NCBI RefSeq assembly: GCF_009711055.1
Contig: NZ_WMJY01000006.1
Location: 1-64,000, forward strand
From: Myroides pelagicus
GTDB taxonomy: Bacteria > Bacteroidota > Bacteroidia > Flavobacteriales > Flavobacteriaceae
Direction: 5' to 3'
Length of the DNA stretch: 64,000 nucleotides
The notes beneath the pieces are model-generated. The model saw only the letters and a program-made list of their open reading frames with translations. It was not told the origin of the DNA and ran no database searches. Shown in pieces: positions 26,902 to 36,686 of this stretch; position 1 is the stretch's first letter; every line of letters starts with the position of its first letter. The translations under genes and the position numbers were made by a program.

Positions 26902-28050
26902 ATGAATATAGATACAATAGTTAATACTTGGAAATGTAATGAAGTAACGGGAAGGTATGTTACAACTGAAATGATTTCACCTGTATTTAATGAATTGGGA
27001 GATCAATTTTCGGTACGATTAGAAGGGAGTTCTGTGTTGGGTAAGGAAATTAAAAGTGTGTGTTGGGGACAAGGACAAGTGAAAATTCTAATGTGGTCGC
27101 AAATGCATGGTAATGAATCTACAACCACAAAAGCTGTAATGGATCTGTTGAAATTTCTTTCTAGTGAAGAGGAAGAAGTAAAACAATGGTTCTCATATTT
27201 TACGATAAAGATCGTGCCGATACTTAATCCAGACGGTGCATCAGCATATACGCGTATTAATGCAAATCAAGTGGATTTGAATAGGGATTCTATTGATTTG
27301 ACTCAGCCAGAAAGTAAGGTTTTGCGTAGTTTATTAGAGGAATTTAGACCTAATTATGCTTTTAATCTACATGATCAACGTACTATATTCGGTGTAGGGG
27401 ATACTCCTGAACCCGCAACAATTTCTTTTTTATCTCCGGCGTTTAATGAGCAAAGAGATTTGAGTGCTTCACGTGAAGAAGCGATGAGGTTAATTGTGGC
27501 GATGTACAATGAGTTGTGTGTAGATATACATGGAAAAATAGGTAGATTTGACGATAGTTTTAATAAGAACTGTATTGGAGATTATTGTCAAACACTTGAT
27601 ATTCCTACTATTTTGTTTGAGGCAGGGCATTATCCAGAGGATTATGAAAGAGAAGTAACTAGAAAAGTTGTCTTTAAGGGGTTATTAACAGTAATTAGTC
27701 AACTGAAAAGTGGTGCTTATAGAGGCTTGTCTGTAAAGGATTATTTTGCAATACTTGAGAATAAAAAGAATTTCGTTGATATAATTTTTACAAATGTTGA
27801 AAATGCGCAAACAGGAGAAATATATGTTTTAGAGGTACAATATTTAGAAGTTTTGCGAGATAATAAAGTGGAATTCGAACCGATGGTTGTGGGTGTTGCA
27901 GACAGAATTAATAAGTTTGCACATCTTTCAATAAAAAATAGCTATTTTCTAAAAGATTGTATTAGCAGTAAAGAAGCTTTGTTAAATAGAAAATTGTCCG
28001 AGGTTATGAGTTTTGAGGAATATGAGATTAAAAAATTATTAAAAAAATAA
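26902..28050 (+). CDS. M14-family zinc carboxypeptidase
   Basis: 382 residues. The zinc ligands are visible as His and Glu in QMHGNESTTT and the second His in FNLHDQRTIFG. The substrate-binding region NPDGASAYTR and NQVDLNRDS precede it, and ILFEAGHYPEDYE holds the likely catalytic Glu. There is no signal peptide, so the enzyme should be cytoplasmic. The C-terminal ~110 residues form an additional domain. The substrate may be a peptide or an amino acid conjugate; the sequence does not decide. Confidence 0.82.
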   Translation: MNIDTIVNTWKCNEVTGRYVTTEMISPVFNELGDQFSVRLEGSSVLGKEIKSVCWGQGQVKILMWSQMHGNESTTTKAVMDLLKFLSSEEEEVKQWFSYFTIKIVPILNPDGASAYTRINANQVDLNRDSIDLTQPESKVLRSLLEEFRPNYAFNLHDQRTIFGVGDTPEPATISFLSPAFNEQRDLSASREEAMRLIVAMYNELCVDIHGKIGRFDDSFNKNCIGDYCQTLDIPTILFEAGHYPEDYEREVTRKVVFKGLLTVISQLKSGAYRGLSVKDYFAILENKKNFVDIIFTNVENAQTGEIYVLEVQYLEVLRDNKVEFEPMVVGVADRINKFAHLSIKNSYFLKDCISSKEALLNRKLSEVMSFEEYEIKKLLKK

Positions 28051-28140
28051 TAAAGTTTGATTATTTTTAAAGAAATACGGTTTTAATTTAGTATTATTGT
28101 ACAGAATTATAGATTTAGAATTAAGATAAATAATTGATTT

Positions 28141-28620
28141 ATGAGTAAATTTCGTTTAGATGAAATCGATCACCAAATATTAGATATGTTGATTGATAAT
28201 ACGAGAGTTCCTTTTACAGATATTGCAAAAAAACTTTTGATTTCTGCTGGTACAGTACACGTACGTGTTAAAAAAATGGAAGATGCAGGTATTATTCAAG
28301 GATCTTCGTTAACATTGGATTATGAAAAACTAGGATATGCATTTATCGCGTATATTGGTATCTTTTTGCATAATACTTCTCAAACAAAATTCGTTTTAGA
28401 GAGAATTAATGAAATACCATTCGTAACAGTAGCTCATGTTACTACAGGTAAGTTTAATGTGTTTTGCAAGATTAGAGCAAAGAATACACGTCACGCGAAA
28501 GAGGTTATTTATATGATTGATGATATTGAGGGAGTTTACAGAACTGAATCAATGATTTCTCTTGAAGAAAGTATCAATGATAAAAAACGTTTAATGCATA
28601 CTATTTTTAAAGAATTATAG
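28141..28620 (+). CDS. Lrp/AsnC family transcriptional regulator
   Basis: 159 residues. An N-terminal helix-turn-helix (LDEIDHQILDMLIDNTR, FTDIAKKLLISAGTVHVRVKKME) is joined to a C-terminal RAM domain (YIGIFLHNTSQ, PFVTVAHVTTGKFNVFCKIRA). Such regulators bind amino acids and control amino acid metabolism. hutH lies 2 kb downstream on the same strand, but a terminator separates them, so a link is only possible. Ends at a terminator. Confidence 0.92.
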   Translation: MSKFRLDEIDHQILDMLIDNTRVPFTDIAKKLLISAGTVHVRVKKMEDAGIIQGSSLTLDYEKLGYAFIAYIGIFLHNTSQTKFVLERINEIPFVTVAHVTTGKFNVFCKIRAKNTRHAKEVIYMIDDIEGVYRTESMISLEESINDKKRLMHTIFKEL

Positions 28621-28646
28621 TAGCTATATTAGCTTATAGAACAAAT

Positions 28647-28673
28647 AAAAACTGCTTAACGGCAGTTTTTTTT
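28647..28673 (+). terminator. Terminator after the Lrp regulator gene
   Basis: 9-bp perfect stem (28647-28655 with 28662-28670) followed by eight T. Confidence 0.85.
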
Positions 28674-28696
28674 GTATAATTACTTAATTTAAATAT

Positions 28697-29701
28697 ATGG
28701 ATTCACTGACACAAATTATATTAGGTGGAGCAATCGGAAACGCAGTTCTTGGTAATAAGCTCAAAAACAAAGCGGTGCTTTATGGTGCAGTAGCTGGTAC
28801 TATACCTGATTTGGATGTAGCTGTTGGGTGGTTTACTGATTCATTGACAGCTTTGGAAATTCATAGAGGGATTAGTCACTCTATTCTTTTTGCACTTGTG
28901 TCGTCTTTTTTATTCGGATATATTCTTTTTAGAAGGGAACGAAACAAAGGAGTGACTTATGAAGAGGGGTATTGGTTGTTTTTTTGGGGATTATTTACTC
29001 ATTCACTTTTAGATGCTTTTACTTCATGGGGCACACGTCTTTTGTGGCCTATGGATTATTCTTTCGCTTTTAAGTCTATTTTCGTTATTGATCCTTTATA
29101 TACGTTGCCTTTTCTTTTCTTTTTGATTCAGTCAATGCGCTCAAAGAATGATTTGGTAAAGCGAATGCAATATAATACTCTGGGATTGATTGTTAGTACA
29201 GGTTACTTATGTATTACTCTATTTTTGAAAGGAGTTGTGTATTATAAGTTTACAGATAGCTTAGGGAAGCAAAATATTGAGTATACATCATTGTCTGTGA
29301 AACCCACAGCAATGAATACAATTTTATGGAATGGAATTGTTGAGACGAAGGATTCTTTTTTGATTGGGGAATATTCTTTTTTTGATCAATCACAATTACG
29401 TTTCCAAGTTTTTAATAAAAATCATCATTATACTGAACAATTAATGAATCACCAATTATTGAAAAGATTAGTAAGAGTTTCAGAAGGAAAATTCACTATA
29501 TCGGAAGAAGATGAAAGACTGTATTTTAATGATTTGCGTTTTGGTTTGCTTAAAAATAATGGTGATGATATACAGTTTGCTTTTAGTTATGAGTTTTATG
29601 TTAATAGTCATGGGGAATTGGCAGTAAGAGAGGTTAAAAAGGAAAGAGCAGATGGTATAATTTTGTTAAAGAAGCTATGGCAGCGTCTGAAAGGTATGTA
29701 G
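28697..29701 (+). CDS. Membrane-bound metal-dependent hydrolase (YdjM/DUF457 family)
   Basis: 334 residues with several membrane helices in the first 200 residues. Family motifs are MDSLTQIILGGAIGNAVLG at the N terminus, GTIPDLDVAVGWF, EIHRGISHSILFAL, and THSLLDAFTSWGT. The His and Asp residues in these motifs form the presumed metal site. The C-terminal ~130 residues are soluble. The reaction is not known. Confidence 0.85.
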   Translation: MDSLTQIILGGAIGNAVLGNKLKNKAVLYGAVAGTIPDLDVAVGWFTDSLTALEIHRGISHSILFALVSSFLFGYILFRRERNKGVTYEEGYWLFFWGLFTHSLLDAFTSWGTRLLWPMDYSFAFKSIFVIDPLYTLPFLFFLIQSMRSKNDLVKRMQYNTLGLIVSTGYLCITLFLKGVVYYKFTDSLGKQNIEYTSLSVKPTAMNTILWNGIVETKDSFLIGEYSFFDQSQLRFQVFNKNHHYTEQLMNHQLLKRLVRVSEGKFTISEEDERLYFNDLRFGLLKNNGDDIQFAFSYEFYVNSHGELAVREVKKERADGIILLKKLWQRLKGM

Positions 29702-29729
29702 CTAGCTATGAATATATAGAGATAACTAT

Positions 29730-29737
29730 TATATTTG
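29730..29737 (+). promoter_or_regulatory. -7 element of the yaaA-hutH promoter
   Basis: TATATTTG, 21 bases before ATG 29758. Confidence 0.55.
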
Positions 29738-29757
29738 GGTAGAAATAACTGTGAACT

Positions 29758-30525
29758 ATGAAAATTTTAATATCTCCAGCAAAAAGCTTGGATTATACTA
29801 CAGAAATACCTACCACTACAATATCGAAACCGATTTTTTTAAAAGAAGCAAAAAAAATCAACAATGAATTGAAATCCAAGACACCTATGGACCTAATGGA
29901 TTTGATGAAAATATCAAGCACTTTAGCGGATTTGAATTGGAACAGAAATCAGCATAGACATTTTGTACAATCAGATAATGATCAAAGTGATTTTAGGCAG
30001 GCTATTTATGCTTTTAATGGTGATGTCTATGTTGGATTAGATGCTTATAGTTTAAAGGATAGTCAGTTGGAAGATTTACAGAGTAGAGTGAGGATTTTAT
30101 CTGGATTATATGGTTACTTAAGACCATTTGATGCAATCGAGCCTTATCGTTTGGAAATGGGGACAAAGCTTCCTGTGGATCAGGCTTCTAATTTATATGA
30201 GTTTTGGAAGCCTATATTGGCGAATTCTTTGAATAAAGAGTTGAAATCAAGTGAATTAGTGGTTAATTTAGCAAGTAATGAGTATTTCAGTTCAATCGAT
30301 ACTAAAGTACTTAAAGGTCAACTAGTGATTCCTGAATTTAAAGAGTTAAGAGATGGTAAGCTAAAGACGATTAGTTTTTATGCTAAGAAAGCTAGAGGTA
30401 TGATGGTGAGATATATATTAGATAAGAAAGTAGAGAGTGTTGATGATTTGAAAAAATTCAACGTAGATGGTTATGGATTTTGTGAGGCAGAGTCTAAAGG
30501 AAATAAATTAGTTTTTACAAGATAA
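29758..30525 (+). CDS. yaaA: Peroxide stress protein YaaA
   Basis: 255 residues, YaaA/DUF328 family. The beginning MKILISPAKSLDY is the family signature. Others are YAFNGDVYVGLDA, RILSGLYGYLRPFDAI, and the C-terminal SFYAKKARGMMVRYI. In E. coli YaaA lowers free iron after peroxide stress. It is 24 bases upstream of hutH and both probably share one transcript, an arrangement that has no obvious metabolic link. Confidence 0.92.
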   Translation: MKILISPAKSLDYTTEIPTTTISKPIFLKEAKKINNELKSKTPMDLMDLMKISSTLADLNWNRNQHRHFVQSDNDQSDFRQAIYAFNGDVYVGLDAYSLKDSQLEDLQSRVRILSGLYGYLRPFDAIEPYRLEMGTKLPVDQASNLYEFWKPILANSLNKELKSSELVVNLASNEYFSSIDTKVLKGQLVIPEFKELRDGKLKTISFYAKKARGMMVRYILDKKVESVDDLKKFNVDGYGFCEAESKGNKLVFTR

Positions 30526-30549
30526 ATAAATATTACCCCAAAATAACTT

Positions 30550-32052
30550 ATGGATACGATACATTATATTAGCTCAGATGTTTTTACAATTGAGAAATTA
30601 AATGAAATAATTACACAAAATCAACGAATAGCTTTGTCAGAAGAAGCTAGAGCCAATATTGTAAACTGCAGAGATTACTTAGATGAGAAGATGGAGAAAC
30701 ATGCAGATCCTATTTATGGTATCAATACAGGTTTTGGTTCTCTGTGTAATGTAAAAATTAGCAATGCTAACTTATCGAAGTTACAAGAAAACTTAATGAA
30801 ATCTCATGCATGTGGAACAGGAGACTTAGTGCCTGAAGAGGTAGTAAAGATTATGTTGTTATTGAAGGTGAAGTCATTGAGTTTCGGACACTCAGGAGTT
30901 CAGTTGGAAACTGTAGAGCGATTGATTGACTTCTATAATCAAGATGTTTTACCAGTAGTTTATACACAAGGATCTTTAGGAGCTTCAGGAGATTTAGCGC
31001 CTTTAGCTCATTTAACTTTGCCATTGATAGGAGAGGGAGAGGTTGTGTATGAAGGATATCAACAGCCTGCATCAAAGGTATTAGCTAAGTTTAATTGGGA
31101 ACCTATAACGTTAAAATCAAAAGAAGGTTTGGCGTTGTTAAATGGAACTCAATTTATGAGTGCTTATGGTTGTTATATCTTATTAAAGTCTCGAAAGCTA
31201 TCTTATTTAGCTGATTTAATAGGAGCTGTTTCGCTAGAAGCATTTGACGGACGTATTGAGCCTTTTAATGAGTTAATTCATTACGTTCGCCCACATAAAG
31301 GACAGATATTAACGGCTCAGTTTTTTAATGACGTTTTAGAAGGATCTGAGTTGATAACAAGAGCTAAAGAACATGTGCAAGACCCTTATTCATTTAGGTG
31401 TATCCCGCAAGTGCATGGAGCTTCTAAAGATGCTATTGATTATGTAGATCGGGTTTTTAAGACTGAAATAAATTCGGTGACAGATAATCCTAATATTTTT
31501 TATAAAGATGATTTGATTGTTTCAGGAGGTAATTTTCATGGGCAGCCTTTAGCGTTAGCATTAGACTTTATAGGAATTGCTTTAGCAGAGCTAGGTAATA
31601 TATCTGAACGTAGAACGTATCAATTAATTTCTGGCTTAAGAGGATTGCCTGCATTTTTAGTGTCTGATCCAGGGTTAAATTCTGGTTTTATGATTCCTCA
31701 ATATACAGCAGCAAGTATAGTGAGTCAAAACAAACAATTGGCTACTCCATCAAGTATTGATAGTATTGTGTCTAGTAATGGACAAGAGGATCATGTGAGT
31801 ATGGGAGCTAATGGAGCAACTAAGACTTTGAAGATACTAGAAAACTTAGAGAGAATTCTAGCAATAGAGTTATTCAATGCGGCACAAGGTTTAGATTTTA
31901 GAAGGCCATTGAAGTCAAGTGCATTTATTGAAGCTTTTGTTGGGGCATATAGAGATGAGGTTAGTTTTGTGTCAGAAGACAGAATTTTGCATTATGACAT
32001 AGAAAAGACAATATTATTTTTGCAGTCATTTCAAATAGAGTTAGAAAATTAG
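30550..32052 (+). CDS. hutH: Histidine ammonia-lyase
   Basis: 500 residues. It removes ammonia from histidine to give urocanate, the first step of histidine degradation. The MIO prosthetic group forms from Ala145-Ser146-Gly147 within GSLGASGDLAPLAHL. The N-terminal YGINTGFGSL and the later SVTDNPNIFY and GGNFHGQPLALALD are diagnostic. The enzyme would supply substrate for urocanase (not in this window) and then HutI and HutG, which are 18 kb away on the other strand. Confidence 0.95.
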   Translation: MDTIHYISSDVFTIEKLNEIITQNQRIALSEEARANIVNCRDYLDEKMEKHADPIYGINTGFGSLCNVKISNANLSKLQENLMKSHACGTGDLVPEEVVKIMLLLKVKSLSFGHSGVQLETVERLIDFYNQDVLPVVYTQGSLGASGDLAPLAHLTLPLIGEGEVVYEGYQQPASKVLAKFNWEPITLKSKEGLALLNGTQFMSAYGCYILLKSRKLSYLADLIGAVSLEAFDGRIEPFNELIHYVRPHKGQILTAQFFNDVLEGSELITRAKEHVQDPYSFRCIPQVHGASKDAIDYVDRVFKTEINSVTDNPNIFYKDDLIVSGGNFHGQPLALALDFIGIALAELGNISERRTYQLISGLRGLPAFLVSDPGLNSGFMIPQYTAASIVSQNKQLATPSSIDSIVSSNGQEDHVSMGANGATKTLKILENLERILAIELFNAAQGLDFRRPLKSSAFIEAFVGAYRDEVSFVSEDRILHYDIEKTILFLQSFQIELEN

Positions 32053-32071
32053 GAAGTAAATATTTTAGCCT

Positions 32072-32102
32072 ACACCCTTTTTTATAAAGGGTGTTTTTTT
32101 TT
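32072..32102 (+). terminator. Terminator after hutH
   Basis: 9-bp perfect stem (32072-32080 with 32086-32094) followed by a T run. Confidence 0.83.
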
Positions 32103-32104
32103 AA

Positions 32105-32112
32105 TATCTTTG
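32105..32112 (+). promoter_or_regulatory. -7 element of the HD phosphohydrolase gene
   Basis: TATCTTTG, directly after the hutH terminator; predicted transcript start is about 20 bases before the TTG start codon. Confidence 0.6.
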
Positions 32113-32139
32113 TTGTTGAATTCAATAAAATAGATATAC

Positions 32140-33378
32140 TTGGTACCATCAAACAAATTAACTATTCTAAATGACCCAATTTATGGTTTTATATCCATAC
32201 CAAATCCCTTGTTGTATAATTTAGTTCAGCATCCTTATTTTCAAAGGCTTAGGAGGATATCTCAGATGGGGGTGTCATATTTGGTTTTTCCTGGAGCTCA
32301 TCATACACGTTTTCATCATGCATTAGGTTGTATGCATTTGATGCAAAAAGCTGTGCAAGTTCTTCGCTTCAAAGGTGTTGAAATATCGGAAGAAGAAGAG
32401 AATGCATTATATATCGCTATACTACTTCATGATATTGGTCATGGTCCTTTTTCACATGCAATGGAACATAGTATAGTAGAAGGAGTGCATCACGAGTCAA
32501 TCTCGCTAATTTTTATGAATAAACTGAATAATGAGTTTGATGGTAAGTTAGATTTAGCTATTCAAGTTTTTAAAGGCGAATATCCGAGAAGATTTATGTA
32601 TCAATTGATCTCTAGTCAGTTAGATATGGATCGATTAGATTATTTGAAGCGTGATAGTTTTTATAGTGGTGTAGTGGAAGGGAATATTAATTCAGAGCGG
32701 CTAATTCAGATGCTGAACGTGGTTGATGATAAATTAGTAGTAGAAGAAAAGGGTGTGTATTCTGTTGAAATGTTTTTGATAGCACGTCGATTGATGTATT
32801 GGCAGGCCTACTTACATAAAACTAGTGTTTGTGCTGAGTTGATACTTGTTCGTGTATTAAAACGAGCAAAAGAATTAAGTTGTCAAGGGGTGCAGTTATG
32901 GGCAAGTGAGTCGTTGCTTTATTTTTTAGATAATCAAGTCAATGCAAAAGAGTTTGAAGAAAAGGCACTTGAATACTTTGCTTTATTAGATGATTCAGAT
33001 ATTATGGGAGCACTAAAAAGCTGGCAATTTCACGATGACTTTATCTTATCGACATTGAGCAAGATGATTGTAAATAGAGATTTGTTGAAGATAGAGGTTT
33101 ATAATAAGAAAGAAGAACGTCTTAGTAAAATGGCTGATTTGAAGAAAGTTGTTGCGAAAAGGTTTGATTTGGACGAACGTAAAGTGAATTATTTTGCCTT
33201 TGACGGAAAGCTTAGGAATTTAGGATACAGTAAGGATAAAGAGCCTATTATGATACTTAAGAAAAATGGTTCTGTGATTGATATATTAAAAGTATCCGAT
33301 CATTTGAACTTAAAACCGTTGACTAAAGAGGTAACAAAGTATTTAGTTTGCTACCCAAAAAACACATTTGAAAGTTAA
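32140..33378 (+). CDS. HD-domain phosphohydrolase (dGTPase/SAMHD1-like)
   Basis: 412 residues. The N-terminal half contains an HD metal site: FPGAHHTRFHHALGCMHLM supplies the first His and ILLHDIGHGPFSHAMEH the His-Asp pair, with SSQLDMDRLDYLKRDSFY holding the second Asp. Related enzymes remove triphosphate from dNTPs. Start TTG 32140 is used because an in-frame stop lies at 32131-32133 and the conserved start region (KLTILNDPIYGFI) follows immediately. The lpxD promoter lies just after its stop. Confidence 0.87.
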   Translation: MVPSNKLTILNDPIYGFISIPNPLLYNLVQHPYFQRLRRISQMGVSYLVFPGAHHTRFHHALGCMHLMQKAVQVLRFKGVEISEEEENALYIAILLHDIGHGPFSHAMEHSIVEGVHHESISLIFMNKLNNEFDGKLDLAIQVFKGEYPRRFMYQLISSQLDMDRLDYLKRDSFYSGVVEGNINSERLIQMLNVVDDKLVVEEKGVYSVEMFLIARRLMYWQAYLHKTSVCAELILVRVLKRAKELSCQGVQLWASESLLYFLDNQVNAKEFEEKALEYFALLDDSDIMGALKSWQFHDDFILSTLSKMIVNRDLLKIEVYNKKEERLSKMADLKKVVAKRFDLDERKVNYFAFDGKLRNLGYSKDKEPIMILKKNGSVIDILKVSDHLNLKPLTKEVTKYLVCYPKNTFES

Positions 33379-33395
33379 TTTTCAATTATATTTTA

Positions 33396-33403
33396 TATTT
33401 TTG
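33396..33403 (+). promoter_or_regulatory. -7 element very close to the lpxD start
   Basis: TATTTTTG ends five bases before ATG 33409. The predicted transcript start falls on the start codon, so lpxD may be leaderless or also read from the HD gene. Confidence 0.5.
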
Positions 33404-33408
33404 CCCTA

Positions 33409-34425
33409 ATGAAAATATCAGCAGAACAAATAGCCGGGGTTTTGGAAGGCGAAGTTGTAGGGGATCCTACAGTTTTGGTTAGTACATTATCAAAAATTGA
33501 AGAAGGAAAAGTAGGATCGTTATCTTTTTTAGCGAATCCTAAGTATATACATCATATTTATACCACGCAAGCATCTGTAGTTATCGTTAATAATAGTTTT
33601 ATTCCGGATCAGGAAGTAAAAGCGACGATGATTAAGGTGGAAGATGCTTATAAATCATTTTCAAAACTTTTAGAGTATTATAATCAAGTAAAATTGATGA
33701 AATCTGGTATAGAACAATATGCTGTTTTATCAGAGGGAGTGGAGCATGGTGATGATCTTTATTTAGGAAGTTTCTCTTATGTGGGAACTAACACTAAAAT
33801 AGGAAATAATGTTAAGATTTATCCTAATACATTCATTGGAGATAATGTTAAAATAGGAGATAATACTATTATTTTTGCAGGAGTAAGAATTTATTCAGAG
33901 ACTGAAATAGGTAATAATTGTATTATACATGCTGGGACTATTGTAGGGTCAGATGGTTTTGGTTTTGCTCCAAATCCAGACGGAACGTACAATAAAGTGC
34001 CTCAAATAGGTAATGTAATAATTGAAGATAATGTAGAGATAGGGGCAGGGACTACAATAGACCGTGCTACATTAGGTTCTACAATTATTAGAAAAGGAGT
34101 AAAGTTAGATAATCAGATTCAAGTAGCACATAATGTGGAAATCGGAGAGAATACTGTGATTGCCTCTCAAAGTGGTGTGGCAGGTTCAACAAAGATTGGA
34201 AAGAATTGTATGATTGGTGGACAAGTGGGCATTGTAGGGCATCTAACAATTGGAGATGGAGTGAAAATACAAGCCCAATCAGGAGTGACTAAGAATTTGA
34301 AGAACAATGCTGCTGTGCAAGGATCTCCAGCTTTAGCACATGCGGATTTTTTACGTTCTTATAATCACTTTAAGAATTTGTCAAAGTTATCTGAGGAAGT
34401 TGAACAATTAAAAAAGAAGAATTAG
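33409..34425 (+). CDS. lpxD: UDP-3-O-(3-hydroxyacyl)glucosamine N-acyltransferase
   Basis: 338 residues. It adds the second acyl chain to the lipid A precursor from an acyl-carrier protein. The N-terminal uridine-binding domain ([11 protein letters not shown]) is followed by a left-handed beta-helix of hexapeptide repeats (about 105-310). The two active-site histidines known from E. coli LpxD (His239, His276) are matched in QVAHNVEIG and GIVGHLTIG. The C terminus has a short charged helix. It is the first gene of the run lpxD, lpxC-fabZ, lpxA, efp, lpxD-like. Confidence 0.94.
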   Translation: MKISAEQIAGVLEGEVVGDPTVLVSTLSKIEEGKVGSLSFLANPKYIHHIYTTQASVVIVNNSFIPDQEVKATMIKVEDAYKSFSKLLEYYNQVKLMKSGIEQYAVLSEGVEHGDDLYLGSFSYVGTNTKIGNNVKIYPNTFIGDNVKIGDNTIIFAGVRIYSETEIGNNCIIHAGTIVGSDGFGFAPNPDGTYNKVPQIGNVIIEDNVEIGAGTTIDRATLGSTIIRKGVKLDNQIQVAHNVEIGENTVIASQSGVAGSTKIGKNCMIGGQVGIVGHLTIGDGVKIQAQSGVTKNLKNNAAVQGSPALAHADFLRSYNHFKNLSKLSEEVEQLKKKN

Positions 34426-34468
34426 TTATAATTATTTATAGCCATCAAAACACTAAATAGATTTAATT

Positions 34469-35863
34469 ATGGTTAAGCAAAAAACCATCCAAGACGAAAT
34501 TACTTTAGTAGGTGTTGGTTTACATACAGGGCAAGAAGTAACAATGACTTTTAAGCCTGCACCTGTAAACAACGGATTTACTTTCGTTAGAGTGGATTTA
34601 GAAGGACATCCTGTAATCGAAGCAGATGCTAATTATGTTGTGAATACGCAACGAGGAACGAATTTAGAAAAAAAAGGAGTTCGTGTACAAACCACAGAGC
34701 ATGTATTAGCGGGACTAGTAGGGTGTGATTTAGATAATGTAATTATTGAGTTGAATGCATCTGAGCCACCAATTATGGATGGTTCATCAAAATATTTTGT
34801 AGAGGCTGTAGAGAGAGTTGGTGTTGTAGAGCAAGATGCAGAGCGCGAGGAGTATATCGTGAAAGAAGTTGTTTCATATGTAGATGAAGCGACTGGAAGT
34901 GAAATCATATTAATGCCAGCAGATACATATCAAGTGACAACAATGGTTGATTTTGGTACTAAGGTTTTGGGTACTCAAAATGCTACATTGAAATCAATGA
35001 GTGACTTTAAAACTGAAATTTCAGAAGCTCGAACATTTAGTTTCTTGCACGAGTTGGAAGCTTTATTGGCTCATGGTTTGATTAAAGGTGGAGATTTGAA
35101 TAATGCTATTGTTTATGTAGATAAAGAAATATCTCCAGAAACGATGGGACACTTGAAAAAAGCTTTTGGTAAAGAAAATATTAGTGTTAAGCCAAATGGT
35201 GTTTTAGACAATTTGACTTTGCACTATCCGAATGAGGCAGCGCGTCATAAATTGTTAGATGTAATAGGTGATTTAGCATTGATTGGAACTCGTATAAGAG
35301 GTAAGGTTATAGCTAATAAGCCTGGACATGCTGTAAATACGACATTTGCTAAGAAGATGTCTAAGATTATCCGCAATGAAAAGAGAAATCAGGTTCCAAC
35401 TTTTGATTTATACAAAGAACCATTGATGGATGTGACAAGAATTATGGAACTATTGCCACATAGACCTCCGTTCTTGTTGGTGGATAAGATTTTAGAAATG
35501 TCAGATAAGCACGTTGTAGGTGTTAAAAATGTAACAATGAACGAGCCGTTTTTTGTAGGACATTTCCCTGGAGCACCTGTTATGCCTGGAGTTCTTATTT
35601 GTGAGGCGATGGCTCAATCTGGTGGGATATTAATATTAAGCACTGTTCCAGATCCGGAGAATTATTTGACATACTTTATGAAGATGGATAATGTGAAATT
35701 TAAGAACAAAGTTTTACCTGGTGATACTTTAGTTTTTAAGTTAGAACTAATTACGCCTATTAGACGTGGAATTTGTCATATGCAGGGCTATGCGTATGCA
35801 AATGGTAAGTTAGTGGCCGAAGCTGAATTGATGGCTCAAATTTCAAAAGTAAATAATATATAA
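34469..35863 (+). CDS. lpxC-fabZ: Bifunctional UDP-3-O-acyl-GlcNAc deacetylase / 3-hydroxyacyl-ACP dehydratase
   Basis: 464 residues: an LpxC domain (about 1-310) fused to a FabZ domain (about 316-464). LpxC is the committed step of lipid A synthesis; zinc ligands are matched in TTEHVLAGL and in NEAARHKLLDVIGD. FabZ dehydrates hydroxyacyl-ACP in fatty acid synthesis; its LLPHRPPFLLVDKI and GHFPGAPVMPGVLICEAMAQ hold the catalytic His and Glu. The fusion is established in Bacteroidota and couples two enzymes that compete for hydroxymyristoyl-ACP. Start ATG 34469, 43 bases after lpxD. Confidence 0.96.
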   Translation: MVKQKTIQDEITLVGVGLHTGQEVTMTFKPAPVNNGFTFVRVDLEGHPVIEADANYVVNTQRGTNLEKKGVRVQTTEHVLAGLVGCDLDNVIIELNASEPPIMDGSSKYFVEAVERVGVVEQDAEREEYIVKEVVSYVDEATGSEIILMPADTYQVTTMVDFGTKVLGTQNATLKSMSDFKTEISEARTFSFLHELEALLAHGLIKGGDLNNAIVYVDKEISPETMGHLKKAFGKENISVKPNGVLDNLTLHYPNEAARHKLLDVIGDLALIGTRIRGKVIANKPGHAVNTTFAKKMSKIIRNEKRNQVPTFDLYKEPLMDVTRIMELLPHRPPFLLVDKILEMSDKHVVGVKNVTMNEPFFVGHFPGAPVMPGVLICEAMAQSGGILILSTVPDPENYLTYFMKMDNVKFKNKVLPGDTLVFKLELITPIRRGICHMQGYAYANGKLVAEAELMAQISKVNNI

Positions 35864-35872
35864 AAAGATAAT

Positions 35873-36658
35873 ATGAATCAGCCTTTAGCATATGTACACC
35901 CTGGAGCGAAGATAGCACGTAATGTTGTTATTGAGCCATTCACAACGATTCATAATAATGTGGAGATTGGTGAAGGTACTTGGATAGGATCAAATGTGAC
36001 TATCATGGAAGGAGCAAGAATTGGGAAGAATTGTAAGATTTTTCCAGGAGCTGTAATTTCTGCTGAACCTCAAGATTTGAAATTTGAAGGAGAGGTAACG
36101 ACTGTTGAAATTGGAGATAATACAACAATTCGCGAATGTGTAACGATTAATCGAGGGACTAAAGATAGATATAAAACGATAATTGGAAGTAATTGCTTGA
36201 TTCAAGCTTATAGTCATATTGCGCACGACTGTGTGGTAGGTAATAACTGTATCTTCTCGAACTCTAGTACGTTAGCAGGACACGTTACTGTAGGAGATTA
36301 TGTTGTTTTAGCTGGATTGGTAGCTGTTCATCAGTTTTGTACAATTGGTTCACATTCATTTATTACAGGTGGTACTTTAGTTCGTAAAGACGTTCCTCCT
36401 TATATTAAGGCAGCTCGTGAGCCAATCTCATACGCGGGTATTAACTCTGTAGGATTGAGAAGACGAGGGTACGAACCAGAAAAGATACGTGAGATTCAAG
36501 AGATTTATCGTATTTTATATCAAAAGAACTATAATACGACTCAAGCATTAGAGCTTATTGAAGCAGAAATGGAAGCAACTCCAGAGCGCGATGAAATACT
36601 AATGTTTATTCGAAACTCTTCTCGTGGTATTATGAGAGGATACTCAGGAATTTATTAA
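35873..36658 (+). CDS. lpxA: UDP-N-acetylglucosamine acyltransferase
   Basis: 261 residues. First enzyme of lipid A synthesis, transferring 3-hydroxyacyl from ACP to UDP-GlcNAc. Beta-helix hexapeptide repeats run from about residue 8 to 185. YSHIAHDCVVGNNC contains the catalytic His, and VHQFCTIGSHSFITGG the hydrocarbon-ruler region. The C-terminal helical part (GLRRRGYEPEKIREIQ) is typical. It starts 10 bases after lpxC-fabZ. Confidence 0.96.
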   Translation: MNQPLAYVHPGAKIARNVVIEPFTTIHNNVEIGEGTWIGSNVTIMEGARIGKNCKIFPGAVISAEPQDLKFEGEVTTVEIGDNTTIRECVTINRGTKDRYKTIIGSNCLIQAYSHIAHDCVVGNNCIFSNSSTLAGHVTVGDYVVLAGLVAVHQFCTIGSHSFITGGTLVRKDVPPYIKAAREPISYAGINSVGLRRRGYEPEKIREIQEIYRILYQKNYNTTQALELIEAEMEATPERDEILMFIRNSSRGIMRGYSGIY

Positions 36659-36686
36659 TTAATAATATTAAAATTTATTAAATACA

